Both the position numbers and the translations under genes were made by a program. A stretch of DNA of 64,000 bases from Silene latifolia. Its lineage: Eukaryota; Streptophyta; Magnoliopsida; Caryophyllales; Caryophyllaceae. The notes under the pieces were generated by a model. That model made no database searches and was not told the origin of the DNA. It was given only the letters and a program-made list of their open reading frames with translations. The stretch is from NCBI RefSeq assembly GCF_048544455.1, contig NC_133538.1:253442491-253506490 (forward strand). The letters are read 5' to 3'. Shown here one piece after another: positions 54,061 to 64,000 of this stretch (positions are counted from its first letter, which is position 1; every line of letters begins with the position of its first letter).

Positions 54061-54605
54061 AGGTTACTGTACAGTGAATCTTACGGGTTTCTTAAAACCC
54101 CTATTCTTTCTATTCTTCTCATTCTTCTTCTATATTTCGAAACCTAAGCCTAATTCCTCTCAAAAGCTTTCCTCACCTTGTGTTGGTTGTGATTCTTGGG
54201 GCTGTTTCCTTTGTTTGATTTCGTTTATTTACTTTACTACTTAATCAAGGTATGCTTTTCTTCCTAATTTACATGGTATATTGATTTGAATGTGTTAGAA
54301 TAATGGTACAATCTGAAATTTTCGATTCTTATGATCAATTTATTGCTTTTAATTGTTGAAATATGATTCACATGCCCTCTTTCTTTGATTGTTGGTGATT
54401 AAGTGCTGTAAAATAGGCTAGAAATTGCCAATATTGAAGTTTTAAATTTCTAGGGTTACAAAAATTGAAATTGATTTTTGATCGTTTTACATTGAATAGA
54501 TGATGGAATTGAGTATTATACATTGTTTATATCATGTTGAAGGATGGATTTTGATGATTTTCACCTTAGAAAGTTGCCTTAAAACTCCGTCTTAAAAGTG
54601 CCTCA

Positions 54606-55865
54606 TGATACCGTCGTTTTGTATCAAAATTAAATTTATAATTCCAAACTAAAACTATAGCTAGTGATAGTAAGGGTCGAACCACAGAGAGACAAGATTA
54701 ATTTTGTTTGCTATTTTTCAGTCTATAAAAGTAACAATTAAATGGGGGGTTTTGAAATTGGTTGATTCTAATGACTAATGGCTAAATATGAAATTTCTCA
54801 ACAAGATAAAAGGAAGATCGGGAACTTCGGTTCACCATGGCTAAGGTCAGATCAATGAGGTAGCAAGGGTCTTATAAAACGGTCTCAGGGAATATGAGCA
54901 AGCCTTTCGATCAATGCTCAAAATTACCTTACAGTCTTCTAATTCCCAAGAATTTCTCAAAGCTTTCGCTCAAAGGAAATTCCAATCTAATGATAATTTT
55001 AATTACTAATCTTTCAATCTAGTAAAAAGGTTTATCAAAAGACAACAAGAACGATGTGGAAGAATTCATGCTAACCAAATAATCCTAAATTACGCCATGG
55101 CTCACCTCGTTCCTAATCGAAACAATTAGCTACGCATAATAAAAACTATAACAATTGTAAAATTGAAAGCAAGGAACAAGATCAACATAAATGAAATTGA
55201 ATTAAAGACAAAAGGCAATAGATGAATTGCTGGAATTAAATTGGTAAAACAAGAATTGAAATAACAAGAATTAAAAGAAGGAAGAATTTGCATCGAACTT
55301 ACTAATTAAAATGATGAACAAAGTAATCGAATTCGAGGTTTTCCGTTCCCAAAGCTAGATCTAAAAACTGAGTTTCTCAATAATGAAAAGCATAACCTAA
55401 TTATTGCAGCGTTCTACTGATAAAAGATGGCAAAACTTAATTACAAATTGGGCTTTTAAAAAGTCTAACACGAAGAATTAATTCTCAGCTCGCAGACTGG
55501 TCGATCGACCGGTCAGCTTGGTCGATCGACTGGTGATGGCAGTCCAGTAGCGTATGTTGTACTTCAATGGTCGATCGACTGGCTGGGCTGTGTAGAAACA
55601 CCTTCTTTTCTTCAAGAACAGCCTCTTCACTCCAAGCACGCATCCCGAGGTGAGTGAGTACGAACCTCCTTCTTCCAAGCTTCCTTGAAGTTGCCTCCGG
55701 AGGACGATTTAGGCTTGATTTAACTTACTTCCACTCATTCCTACAATAAATCATAGAAAATGCAAAGTAAACCGTTTTGGGAGAAATAATAGCTTAAAGC
55801 TAACAAATACGCATGGAAATACGTGCCAACACTGCAAATAAAGTGTACAGAATATGCACGTATCA
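54606..55865 (-). repeat. Minus-strand Athila/Tat-like LTR C
   Basis: On the minus strand it starts TGATACGTGC (55865) after the purine tract GGTTTGGGAGATT and ends GACGGTATCA (54606). Length is 1260 bp with TGATAC/GTATCA ends, the same as the Athila-like LTR at 31335. It carries TCGATCGA cores flanked as GGTCGATCGACC at 55501-55578. Confidence 0.87.
55498..55580 (-). repeat. TCGATCGA palindrome cluster 6, LTR C
   Basis: Three perfect cores near 55501, 55523 and 55571. Flanks are GGTCGATCGACC rather than CTCGATCGAG, so the core is shared with the other clusters while the flank differs. Confidence 0.9.
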
Positions 55866-56950
55866 AATCTCCCAAACCAAACCTTGCTTGTCCCCAAGCA
55901 AGCACTATGACCCATATAAAGACCTAATGGAAAGGAGTATATCTCAGAGCTAGCTACAAGTCAACGCCAAACCGTTTAATTCACATAGACAACTACCGCA
56001 AAGCTCAAATCAAGTGAACAAATTTATGCATATCATGGAATTAAATCGGGCGTTCGACCTTGCAAGACTCATAAATTCGGACTCTCCCGGGTGATTCTTC
56101 CCTCAACAAAGCAAATGATAAGAATATATGTAGAAGAGAGGGAAGAAAATTACAGACTCTCACCTAGACTGCGACCGACAAAACATGTATGCTTGACTAG
56201 TATGAATAATGATTCTAGCTACCGTAAACACGCATAACCACTGTCAAGGACTATTACATGCCGAACTATTGCAAGATTTGGATATGTGAGGCTAAGTGGG
56301 AGTGAAAGGGCAAAACAAGTATGGAAATGTGAAGGTAAGAGCCAAGCTAGTACCTAATAAACCATCAAAAACCGTATCCCGTTCCTCCAACTCGAAATAT
56401 AAACCATGCCTTTAAAAGACTAGGCAACCAATATCCCAAAACAAACACCTCGAATTCATAATATAAGCACATGAGGTGTATTCTTGACTCAGCCGAATTA
56501 TTATTTTTCAAATTTCTTATTATTCTTTTTTTTTTTCTTTTCTTTTCATTCTTTTTTTTTTTCACTTCTGAGCTGGTGGTCGATCGACCAGTGATGGCAG
56601 TCGATCGACCACCCTGTGCAATCCAGTGCTCTCTGCCCAGGTCAACAACTTCTCTTTTTTTTTCATTTTTTTCTGATTTTTTTTCTTTCCAGCTGACACA
56701 TTAGCAACTCCTTCACTTCTCATCAATACTCACTCCATCAGTACAAAACGAACCAAAACCGCTTACAATTCGACAAAATCCTCTACTATTTCCTAGCTTG
56801 GCACAATGGTAGGCTAAGTATGGGATTTAGTTAAGGGCAACAGGCAGATATGGCTTATAGTAGAGTTAATGGGGTAAAATGAGAAAGGGGAAGATGCAAT
56901 AGTTCTCAAAACATGCAATACCGACCACAAACCGATGCGTATAGGCAATA
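55866..56950 (-). other. Internal region of element C, noncoding
   Basis: No ORF. Two TCGATCGA cores with GGTCGATCGACC flanks lie near 56580 and 56601, so this element also carries the motif both in LTR and inside. Long T tracts lie near 56525-56560 and 56655-56690. It is cut on the right by a minus-strand copia LTR. Confidence 0.6.
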
Positions 56951-56951
56951 A

Positions 56952-57949
56952 TGTGGGATTTATCTGTATGCACCCCTTTAAATTCAAGGATTATAACGAA
57001 TACTAAAGTGATGATTACTAGTCATAAAATTAAATCGCAAAACAAAAGTAAAGGATTAAGAAATCAACCTTTGGTCCTTGCTAATTCGGCCTAAGAACAA
57101 TATCGCAATGATATTCGCCTATTAGTTGCACCCAAGATGCTCCGAGAAATACCCCTCAAATTGCTAGAATGAGATCCCCAATTTTCTGTAAAATATTTAG
57201 GGTTTTGTGTGTGTAGATCGATAAGAGAAAATGCTGAAAAATTAGGTTATGAAATGATCTCCTTCTCACTTATTATATCCAAAATTAAGTGAGAATAAGG
57301 GGGAGATATTTCTTTTCCTATTTTTCGGCTACCCTAACCGAAATAAGAGATCTCTTTCTCTTATTTTCGGTTTTTTTATTTACCTACCAAAAATATTTTG
57401 GTAGTATACAAAAATGTATAAACTGTGTAAATTGTCATCTAGTGAGGATCGAACCCATGACCTCTTGGTTTGTGTACCCTCACTATTACCACTATGACAC
57501 ATTCAACTTGTTGATATTAAATATAACCGATTATGTTTAATTACGAATTAACAGATTAATTCGTCCAAGCTAACATTACATACATTTAATTAAATATAAC
57601 TTATTATATTCAATTTACGAATTGACAGTTAATTCGTCTCAACTAATATTATTTAATCTTCATTAAATAATTGTCTCATCAACACATTGACTAACTGTTT
57701 AGTCATATTAGGCATCAATGTGATTATATTTCTATAACCACATCTCTCAAACACATCCTATAGGTGTGACCTTCAGGGACCAGTTGATCACCGCCATCTG
57801 TATGATAATAACGTCAAACTTTCTAGCAAGCCAACCGTTATTAGGTAAACGTTAATCAACTGATTAAATATACGAAGTATACCCTTGTGAACCTGTAAGA
57901 GATTTACAAATGTTATCACACTAATTTGTGGAGGACACAAGCTCCAACA
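56952..57949 (-). repeat. 3' LTR of a minus-strand copia element
   Basis: On the minus strand it starts TGTTGGAGCTTGTG (57949), preceded by the purine tract GGACAAGTGGGAGT. The end is probably ATCCCACA at 56952. It contains three successive perfect or near-perfect hairpins (about 57264-57294, 57338-57370 and 57385-57403). It shares about 75 bp of conserved sequence with the copia LTR at 48177-48251. Confidence 0.72.
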
Positions 57950-60573
57950 AACTCCCACTTGTCCTCACAAGTGTATGTGCGATAACCGATTCTCATATCC
58001 TAAAATTTCTCCCACTCAATGTAAAACAATTTGCAAATCCGTATTCACAAAGGTCGTATTTTACAAGCGATCATCATCAAGAGTGGTTTCCCCGACTAGA
58101 GAGTAACTTAACTGATAAACGAATCATCATTCGAGCATGGCCATGCATTTGATTTACTACCCTCGAGTGGCCCCGAGAAATAACTATACCGATAAGGGTT
58201 GGATATTTTCCTCAACTCGAATCCTGCAGATGTAAGCACAAGATGAAATGACCCGAGAAAAAATATACTTAGCCTCCAGTTACGGCAGACCGTGAGAAAG
58301 AAACCAAAGTCACCCAAAAACTGCCTAATCTCAAGAGACAGTCGATAGTCAAAAGAATTGACTCTAGGAACACAATGGATGTCCTATCCACGACCTGGCA
58401 CCGAATGTTTTTAAACATTTAGGACTCCATTATGTTGTCACAAAAAGTTGTCCTATGAGTTATCGTTATAATCTCGCATCTGTAATCGATTAGTCAACCG
58501 TTTGACTTATGGCTCGTTGAACCCACCATCAATCGACTGCACAATATAATAGCCGGAGTTATCAGCTCACATTGGCGATTACGGACCAAAACAAATATAA
58601 TGTAATTCAGTTCAATTTGTGGCGTTCAATGTTGTCAGTACAATCCACATGAAAAACAAAATATTATAATAAAACGATGAAGTTATAAATAGTATATGAA
58701 AATGATAATGTATCAAATCCATAATCAAGTACGACAACTCAGGAACACGTTTAATTCCCATGGAAATGACGTGCCCTACATGCTTATCATAATTCAACGA
58801 TTTAGTAGTAGAATCTCCTACAACACACTACGAGTGAAGACGAACCGGACGGAGATCTGTTTAGAAGCTAGCATATGCGTAACCGGTTGCGCATAGCTTA
58901 GTATCTCCTCCATAAGTCAATACCCAATCCTTAGTCCTTAGTAGGTACCTGGATTCTTTTGGTACCGACTCGTCATACTCAATGCATGTGCCACGTCTGG
59001 ACGTGTGCATATCATGGCATACATGATTGATCCTATAGCTGATGCACAAGGAACAAGATTCATGCGTTCAACCCCTTCAGGCGTCATGGGTGACTTGAGA
59101 CGTGCTCAACTGCATCCCACACGTCATTGGAAGGTTCCCCTTCTTGGAGTTGGTCATGCTGAACCTATCAAGAATCTTATCCAGATAAGACTCCTGACTA
59201 AGTGATAATGTCCGTCGTGATCTATCTTGGTAGATACGGATTCCCAAAATGTGTTGTGCCTCACCCAGATCTTTCATCTGGAAATGGTTCTTCAACCATT
59301 CTTTAACCGAAGATAGGAGAGGAATGTCATTCCCAATCAGGAGTATGTCATCAACATACAATATCAAGAATACAATCTTGCTCCCACTCGACTTGATATA
59401 TAAGCATGGTTCCTCGACCGATCGAGTGAAACCATACTCTTTTATCACCTGGTCGAAACGATGATTCCAACTCCGAGAAGCTTGCTTAAGTCCATAAATG
59501 GAACGCTTAAGCTTGCATACTTTCTTAGGATGTTCAGGATCTATGAAACCTTAGGGTTGTACCATGTACAACTCTTCCTCCAAATAACCGTTTAAGAAGG
59601 CGGTTTTTACATCCATTTGCCAAATTTCATAGTCATGAAAGGCGGCAATCGCTAAGATTGTCCGAATGGAACGTAGCATGACTACAGGTGCAAAAATCTC
59701 ATCATAATGCAATCCGTGCACTTGAGTGAAACCTTTTGCCACTAGTCGTGCCTTATAGGTATCTGGTTGCGCGTCTACAGAACGCTTTATTTTGTAAAGC
59801 CATTTGCACTATAGAGGTTTTACCTTCTTAGGTAAATCAACTAGATTCCATATGTTATTCTCATACATGGAGTCCATCTCGGATTGCATGGCTTCGAGCC
59901 ATAGCTTTGAGTCGGAACAGGTCATGACATCTTTATAGGTAACGGGTTCATTACTCTCAAGGAGTAAAACGTCATTCTCCTCGACCATACCAATGTATCT
60001 GTCCGGAGGATGAGAGACTCTACCCGACCTCCTAGGTTCCTCAGGAATACTAACCGTATCATCAGTTGGAGGAACAACTTCCTCCATCCGTTCCTCGGTT
60101 GTTGGTTCTGGAATCTCCGACAGCTCGAAGGTTCTATTACTCGTCTTGTTCTTGAGAAATTCTTTCTCTAAGAATGTCGCACTAGCCGCAACAAAAACTC
60201 GATGTTCGGTAGGCGAATAGAAGTAATGACCAAATGTTCCTTTTGGATAACCTATAAAGTATGTCTTGACCGATCGCGGGCCGAGCTTATCCTCGTGTCT
60301 CCACTTGACATAAGCCTCGCAGCCCCAAACCCGAATAAAGGACAAGTTAGGGACCGTTCCCTTCCACATTTCATATGGAGTCTTGTCGACAGCTTTAGAC
60401 GGACTTCGGTTAAGTATGAAAGCAGCTGACAAAAGAGCATAACCCCATAATGAATCAGGCACTACCGTGTGACTCATCATGGATCGAACCATATCCAGTA
60501 AGGTTCGATTTCTCCGTTCGGACACACCATTTAATTGAGGTATTCCAGGTGGATTTAACTGTAGTACGATTCC
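57950..60573 (-). pseudogene. pol: Minus-strand copia pol: integrase C-terminus, RT, RNase H start
   Basis: Reading leftwards from 60573, PPGIPQLNGVSERRNRTLLD carries the catalytic Glu region of integrase. Then follow SLWGYALLSAAFILNRSPSK, the GCEAYVK block and YFIGYPKGTFGHYFY. The RT covers VAKGFTQVHGLHYDEIFAPV, WQMDVKTAFLNGYLEEELY and YVDDILLIGND (catalytic Asp pair, about 59365). Stops and frame changes occur near 59813, 59550 and 59075. RNase H is present only as its first part (WVLTYGGDTKLCATGYA). From 58860 to 57950 only decayed 3' sequence is seen. Protease, gag and the 5' LTR are missing because the element is cut at about 60573 by the duplication junction. It is not the SIRE lineage. 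Confidence 0.88.
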
Positions 60574-61497
60574 TAATTGACAGTTATTAGCTTAGTCTTG
60601 CGCATATCTACGAGTTTTTGTTCAAATTTAGCTGACTGTGTAGACTTGACCTGATAAATTGGCAACCTACTTTACAATTTCTGGGATTTAGAGCTATATA
60701 ACTGGTGACATTCATGACTAGTTTATTAGGAATTAAGAGTAGTACTCCTTGCATAGCATGTTTATCACTTTTGCACGTTTATGAGATTCGATTTCTTGTC
60801 AAATGCATACATTCGGGTTTGTGATCGGTGTCACATGCAGAGAGGTGCTTGCAAATTTTCCCTTTCTTCCATTTAGCTCCACTTTAGCCAAATATAGCTT
60901 TTTTGACCCATTAGCTACACCCAAAATTTTGCCTGCCTTGTCAAGCTAGTTTAGTGTGACTTTTTGTGGTATGTTCATACCTGTGCGAGTTTGGCATGTT
61001 TTCATTGTTCGGAGTTGGTGAAATGAGAAGAATGAGGAAAAGATGAAAAAAAGAAACGTGTGAAGGAAACAAAAAAACTACACGTGAGCAGAAGAAGAAG
61101 AAAGAAAAACAAAAGAAAGAAAAATAATGAAAAAAAGAGAAGTTACTTGCATTCGAAAAAATGAGACTGTATTAAAAAAGGGAAGTTTGTGACGGTCTCA
61201 CTCCTCTATTCTTATTTACGTATTTTTGAGGAGACAGTGTATTTGGTTAGTGAGTTATGTGCCATGAAGGGCACTTGTGCTTTATTTTCTAGTCAGCTGA
61301 GTTTTTGATGGTTTTATTTGGTCTTGTTTAAGAACTGGCTTGACGCCTTACCTCCACATTTCCATAATCTGTTTTGCCTTTTCTCATCTGTAGCCCTACT
61401 TTCCCATACCATTTGTAAGCCCTCGGCTGTGACGGACATTGTTGGTTGGAATGTATGTATGGTACTTGAATATTCCATCATTTTTGTTGCATGCATG
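60574..61497 (+). repeat. Right copy of the segmental duplication (Athila 3' untranslated region)
   Basis: It matches 6215-7144, starting at TAATTGACAGTTATTAGC. It ends in the same GCATG (61493-61497) that is the copia target duplication. The left border abuts copia integrase coding sequence without any target duplication or LTR end, so it is a rearrangement break rather than an insertion. Confidence 0.9.
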
Positions 61498-62465
61498 TGT
61501 TGAACCATATAGCTTATATGTTTATGTTTTGATGATGTCAAGGTGCTTTACATTCTATATACTTGTTGCCTGTAATCGTTTGTTAAGTGCTTTATAAATT
61601 AACCTATTACGAGCAACAAAGAAGATTGTGACAATTGCATGTAAAGTTCAAGCCCTTATTCAAAGATCGAACGATTCAAGATTCATTCAAGAATTATGTG
61701 AAGACGAAGTTCGTCTAAAGATTAATCAAGCTTGGATGATGACGTAGCCTATACTTGAAGATCTTCTTGAAGATTAGAATAGTATAGGTGATTATCTCGT
61801 AATGGTAATCAAGAATGGGTTTCTTGAATTAGTAAAGTTATAGCTTTGCAGCTATAACATTACTAGTAAAAGAGCTCAATGTTATAGCTCTCCTTCTATA
61901 ACATTGAGATGCGGAGTTTTTATACACGACTTATAACTGTTTCGAAAATTGTTTTATAATTGTTTAAAGTTTATTTTAAATGTTTTAATGAAAGTATTTA
62001 TATAATAAAGCCCGGTTTAGTGAGGAGTCCGGCTTTGTATTAAACGTTAATTAGTAGTCATGATGGATCAACTTATGAGTTGAACTTTGCTACTAATTAG
62101 GGTTTCTATATAGCCTCTCTTAAAACCTAAATTCTAATCATATGTTAAGACTAGGGTTTGCACGAGTCACGAGGCATATGAGTTGTGACATCTCGTGTTA
62201 CCTAGGGTATATTAGGTAAAGATTTTATTCTATAATAATATCTTTACATATCTCATGTATCCTAGTTGATATATTTGTTTATGATAAAAGATATTCTTGT
62301 TTTAGGAAATCTTATCATAATCTTAGAATTTATAGTAAAGATAATATTTGGAATGATTATATTCTATCTCTTAGAATATTCTTTATTATCTTTTAAGACT
62401 TTTAGGAAAGAGATAATAAGAAGATATGATTTGCATTTATATCTTATTATTTTCGGCTATTAGGG
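61498..62465 (+). repeat. Truncated 5' LTR of the duplicated SIRE-type copia
   Basis: It starts TGTTGAACC and matches 7145-7879 plus 20204-20436, without the CACTA (ATTCTATAATAATATC is intact at about 62232). It stops at CTATTAGGGT and joins gag. The TATA box, U5 and primer binding site are gone. The perfect hairpin CTCAATGTTATAG...CTATAACATTGAG is kept at about 61876-61909. Confidence 0.92.
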
Positions 62466-63977
62466 TCTGCAAGGTTTTCAAGCATCATAAACGAACTGAA
62501 AAACCTAGGTGGGAAATTCAGTACTGAGGACATTGCTAGAAAGGTTCTTAGGAGCCTTACTAAGAAGTGGCGTGCTAAGGTCACTGCAATGGAGGAATCA
62601 CGAGATCTTGAAACCCTTTCCTATCAAGAACCCATTGGTGCTCTCATGGCCCATGAAATTACTCTTAACAAGGATGACGCTGATCCAAGTCGCAATAAGA
62701 GTATGGCTTTAAAAAGTGAAGAAGTTGACTTTGAAATAGAGGATGAAACTGTTTTGTTTGCGCGCCGTTTTAAAAATAGGATATTTCGAAACAAACAAAC
62801 AAAATCATCCTACAACAACAACAAATCATCCAATAAGAAGGTTACTGATTCAAAGTCATCTTTCGCAAATAGAGGATGCTTCAAGTGTGGAGAATCTGGT
62901 CACATGATCAAAGATTGCCCAACATGGGAAAAGATTAAGGACAAGACAAAACGTGAGAAGACAAAGAGAGAATTCAAACAAGTTATGATGGCTTCGTGTT
63001 GGGGAGACCTTGCCTCAGAAGATGACGAGGAATCTGAAGACGATGAAGTGGCCAACCTTTGTCTCAGCAGTGTCAGTCTTGACCTAATCTCCGACGGTGA
63101 CGATGAAGGCACAAATTCTTACTCAAACTACTGCCTTCTCGGAGAATCAGACAAAGATGACGATGAAGAGGTAAGTTATCTTGAGCTTAAAAAACGTGTT
63201 AAGAAATTGTCTAAAAGTGCTTTAATTGAATACTTTGAACAATCTCTTGATAAGTGTCACGAACAGGATTTGGAATTGAAAGATCTAAAGGAACAGATTC
63301 TCGAAATCGCGGATGAGAATCATACTCTCAAGGCTAAAGCTAAGAAGTTGAAATCTAAAGTTATAGCTGAGAAAGCTACAACGCTAGATTATACTATGGC
63401 TGAAAAGAAGGAATTAGAATCTAAAGTTATAGCTAATGAAGCTATAACTTCAGACCTAAATCTTAACATCAAGCACCTTCAAGCCAAAGTTATAGCTAAT
63501 GAAGCTATAACTTTAGAACTTAGAAAAGCCAAAAAACTTTTGGAAGCTAAGGTCACATCTGATGAAATAGTGATCTTAGACCAAAAGAAAGAGATAGATT
63601 CTCTTTCAAAGCAATTAAAAGAATCTAAGACCGATATGATCAATGTTAAGAAACAACACACCGATGTTGTGTTCATTCTTAACAAACGATTCCATAACTT
63701 TCGTTATAACTTTAAAAAGGACAATGATGTAGATCACACGAAATGCCAAGAGGAAATTAAAATCCTAAAAGACCTACTTCTACACGCTAGAAAGGTCCAT
63801 GATAAGTGGGAATGTAGCACAAAAGTCCTAAACTTCCTAACCGAACAATCAGACAATAATATGAAGATGGGGTTAGGACATGAGTGCTACAGCCATAGAG
63901 ATCACTCTAAATACAAATCAACACCTTCGGATTTGATTTCAGAAAAAGGAAGTATGCTGATCTTCCTGAATACCTGA
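62466..63977 (+). pseudogene. gag: 5'-truncated gag of the duplicated SIRE-type copia, otherwise open
   Basis: The frame is open from the deletion junction at 62466 (SARFSSIINELKNLGGKFS) to TGA at 63975-63977; the first ATG is at 62589, giving 462 residues. The zinc knuckle CFKCGESGHMIKDC lies at about 62877-62918. The acidic segment and the coiled coil with KVIANEAIT repeats follow. It lacks the stop and the one-base loss found in the copy at 21171-22988, so those lesions arose after the duplication. As in that copy, the frame ends at a TGA after FLNT and pol would need a -1 change. The N-terminal capsid part was removed by the deletion. Confidence 0.88.
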
Positions 63978-64000
63978 TTTGCAATTACTGTGGTCATACG

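Larger units (their letters stand above)
52920..54605 (+). other. Internal region of the chromovirus-type element, no coding sequence
   Basis: No gag or pol motifs in any frame. A fifth TCGATCGA cluster lies at 54009-54060, followed by CTTAAAACCCC, a C/T-rich leader-like stretch (about 54100-54240) and a donor-like CAAGGTATGC. This repeats the layout of the LTR, so it may be the U3/R part of a second, related LTR or an internal promoter. The right end is set by a minus-strand LTR at 54606. Confidence 0.5.
61498..64000 (+). mobile_element. Duplicated SIRE-type copia, left part (runs off the window)
   Basis: It comprises the truncated LTR and gag described above and continues past the window edge toward the second zinc knuckle (ATTTGCAATTACTGTGGTCA at 63977-63996). 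It lacks promoter and primer binding site and so cannot start its own cycle. Confidence 0.9.

Noticed and set aside
57430-57480. tRNA-like or tRNA-derived element suggested by GGATCGAACCCATGACC
   Set aside because: A GATCGAACCC word resembles a B box, but no A box or cloverleaf arms were found; the stretch is inside a copia LTR.
59410-59425. CCGATCGAG in the minus-strand copia RT
   Set aside because: Single imperfect match inside RT coding sequence; likely chance, not counted among the clusters.

Overview
The window looks like eudicot plant nuclear DNA, and almost all of it is transposable elements. The case for a plant rests on a SIRE/Maximus-type Ty1/copia element with an env-like third ORF, Athila-type Ty3/gypsy gag-protease and 3' ORF sequence, a CACTA (En/Spm) element with TNP2 and Ulp1-type genes, a zf-RVT LINE and a Stowaway-like MITE. 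The genus cannot be fixed from the sequence; Caryophyllales is only a guess. I found no intact host gene, tRNA, rRNA or CRISPR array.

Left part (1-32799) is a three-level nest. The outer element is an Athila-like retrotransposon running from gag at the left edge to a 3' LTR at 31335-32799. A SIRE-type copia element (7145-31011, 5-bp target duplication GCATG) is inserted in its 3' untranslated region. A 12.3-kb CACTA transposon (7880-20200, 3-bp target duplication TAT) is inserted in the 5' LTR of that copia. The Athila unit has gag, protease and a 3' ORF but no reverse transcriptase, RNase H or integrase. The copia has gag, protease, integrase, RT, RNase H and an env-like ORF, all with a few disabling changes. 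The CACTA carries a nearly complete TNP2 transposase gene and a multi-exon transposase_24/Ulp1 gene.

Middle part (32800-48039) holds poorly assignable LTR-type DNA with microsatellites, a minus-strand LTR-like block, a 5'-truncated minus-strand LINE with a 13-bp target duplication, a GGGTC minisatellite, a MITE, two possible orphan exons, and two related minus-strand gypsy LTRs with remnants of a 3' ORF.

Right part (48040-64000) holds a copia relic (LTR plus gag), a chromovirus-type LTR with primer binding site but no coding sequence, a minus-strand gypsy LTR with internal region, and a minus-strand copia with 3' LTR and pol, broken at about 60573. Fused to that break is a direct duplication (60574-64000) of the left Athila/copia junction. 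This copy lacks the CACTA and carries a deletion that removed the TATA box, the primer binding site and the gag N-terminus.

Two patterns are not explained by the element genes. The first is clusters of the palindrome TCGATCGA, about 30 perfect copies, found in both LTR and internal regions of at least three different gypsy families. They usually lie just upstream of promoter-like sequence. The second is a short hairpin, GTTATAG...CTATAAC, repeated in the LTR, in gag and in the integrase-RT linker of the SIRE-type element. Identity counts and boundaries were read by eye and are approximate unless a target duplication fixes them.
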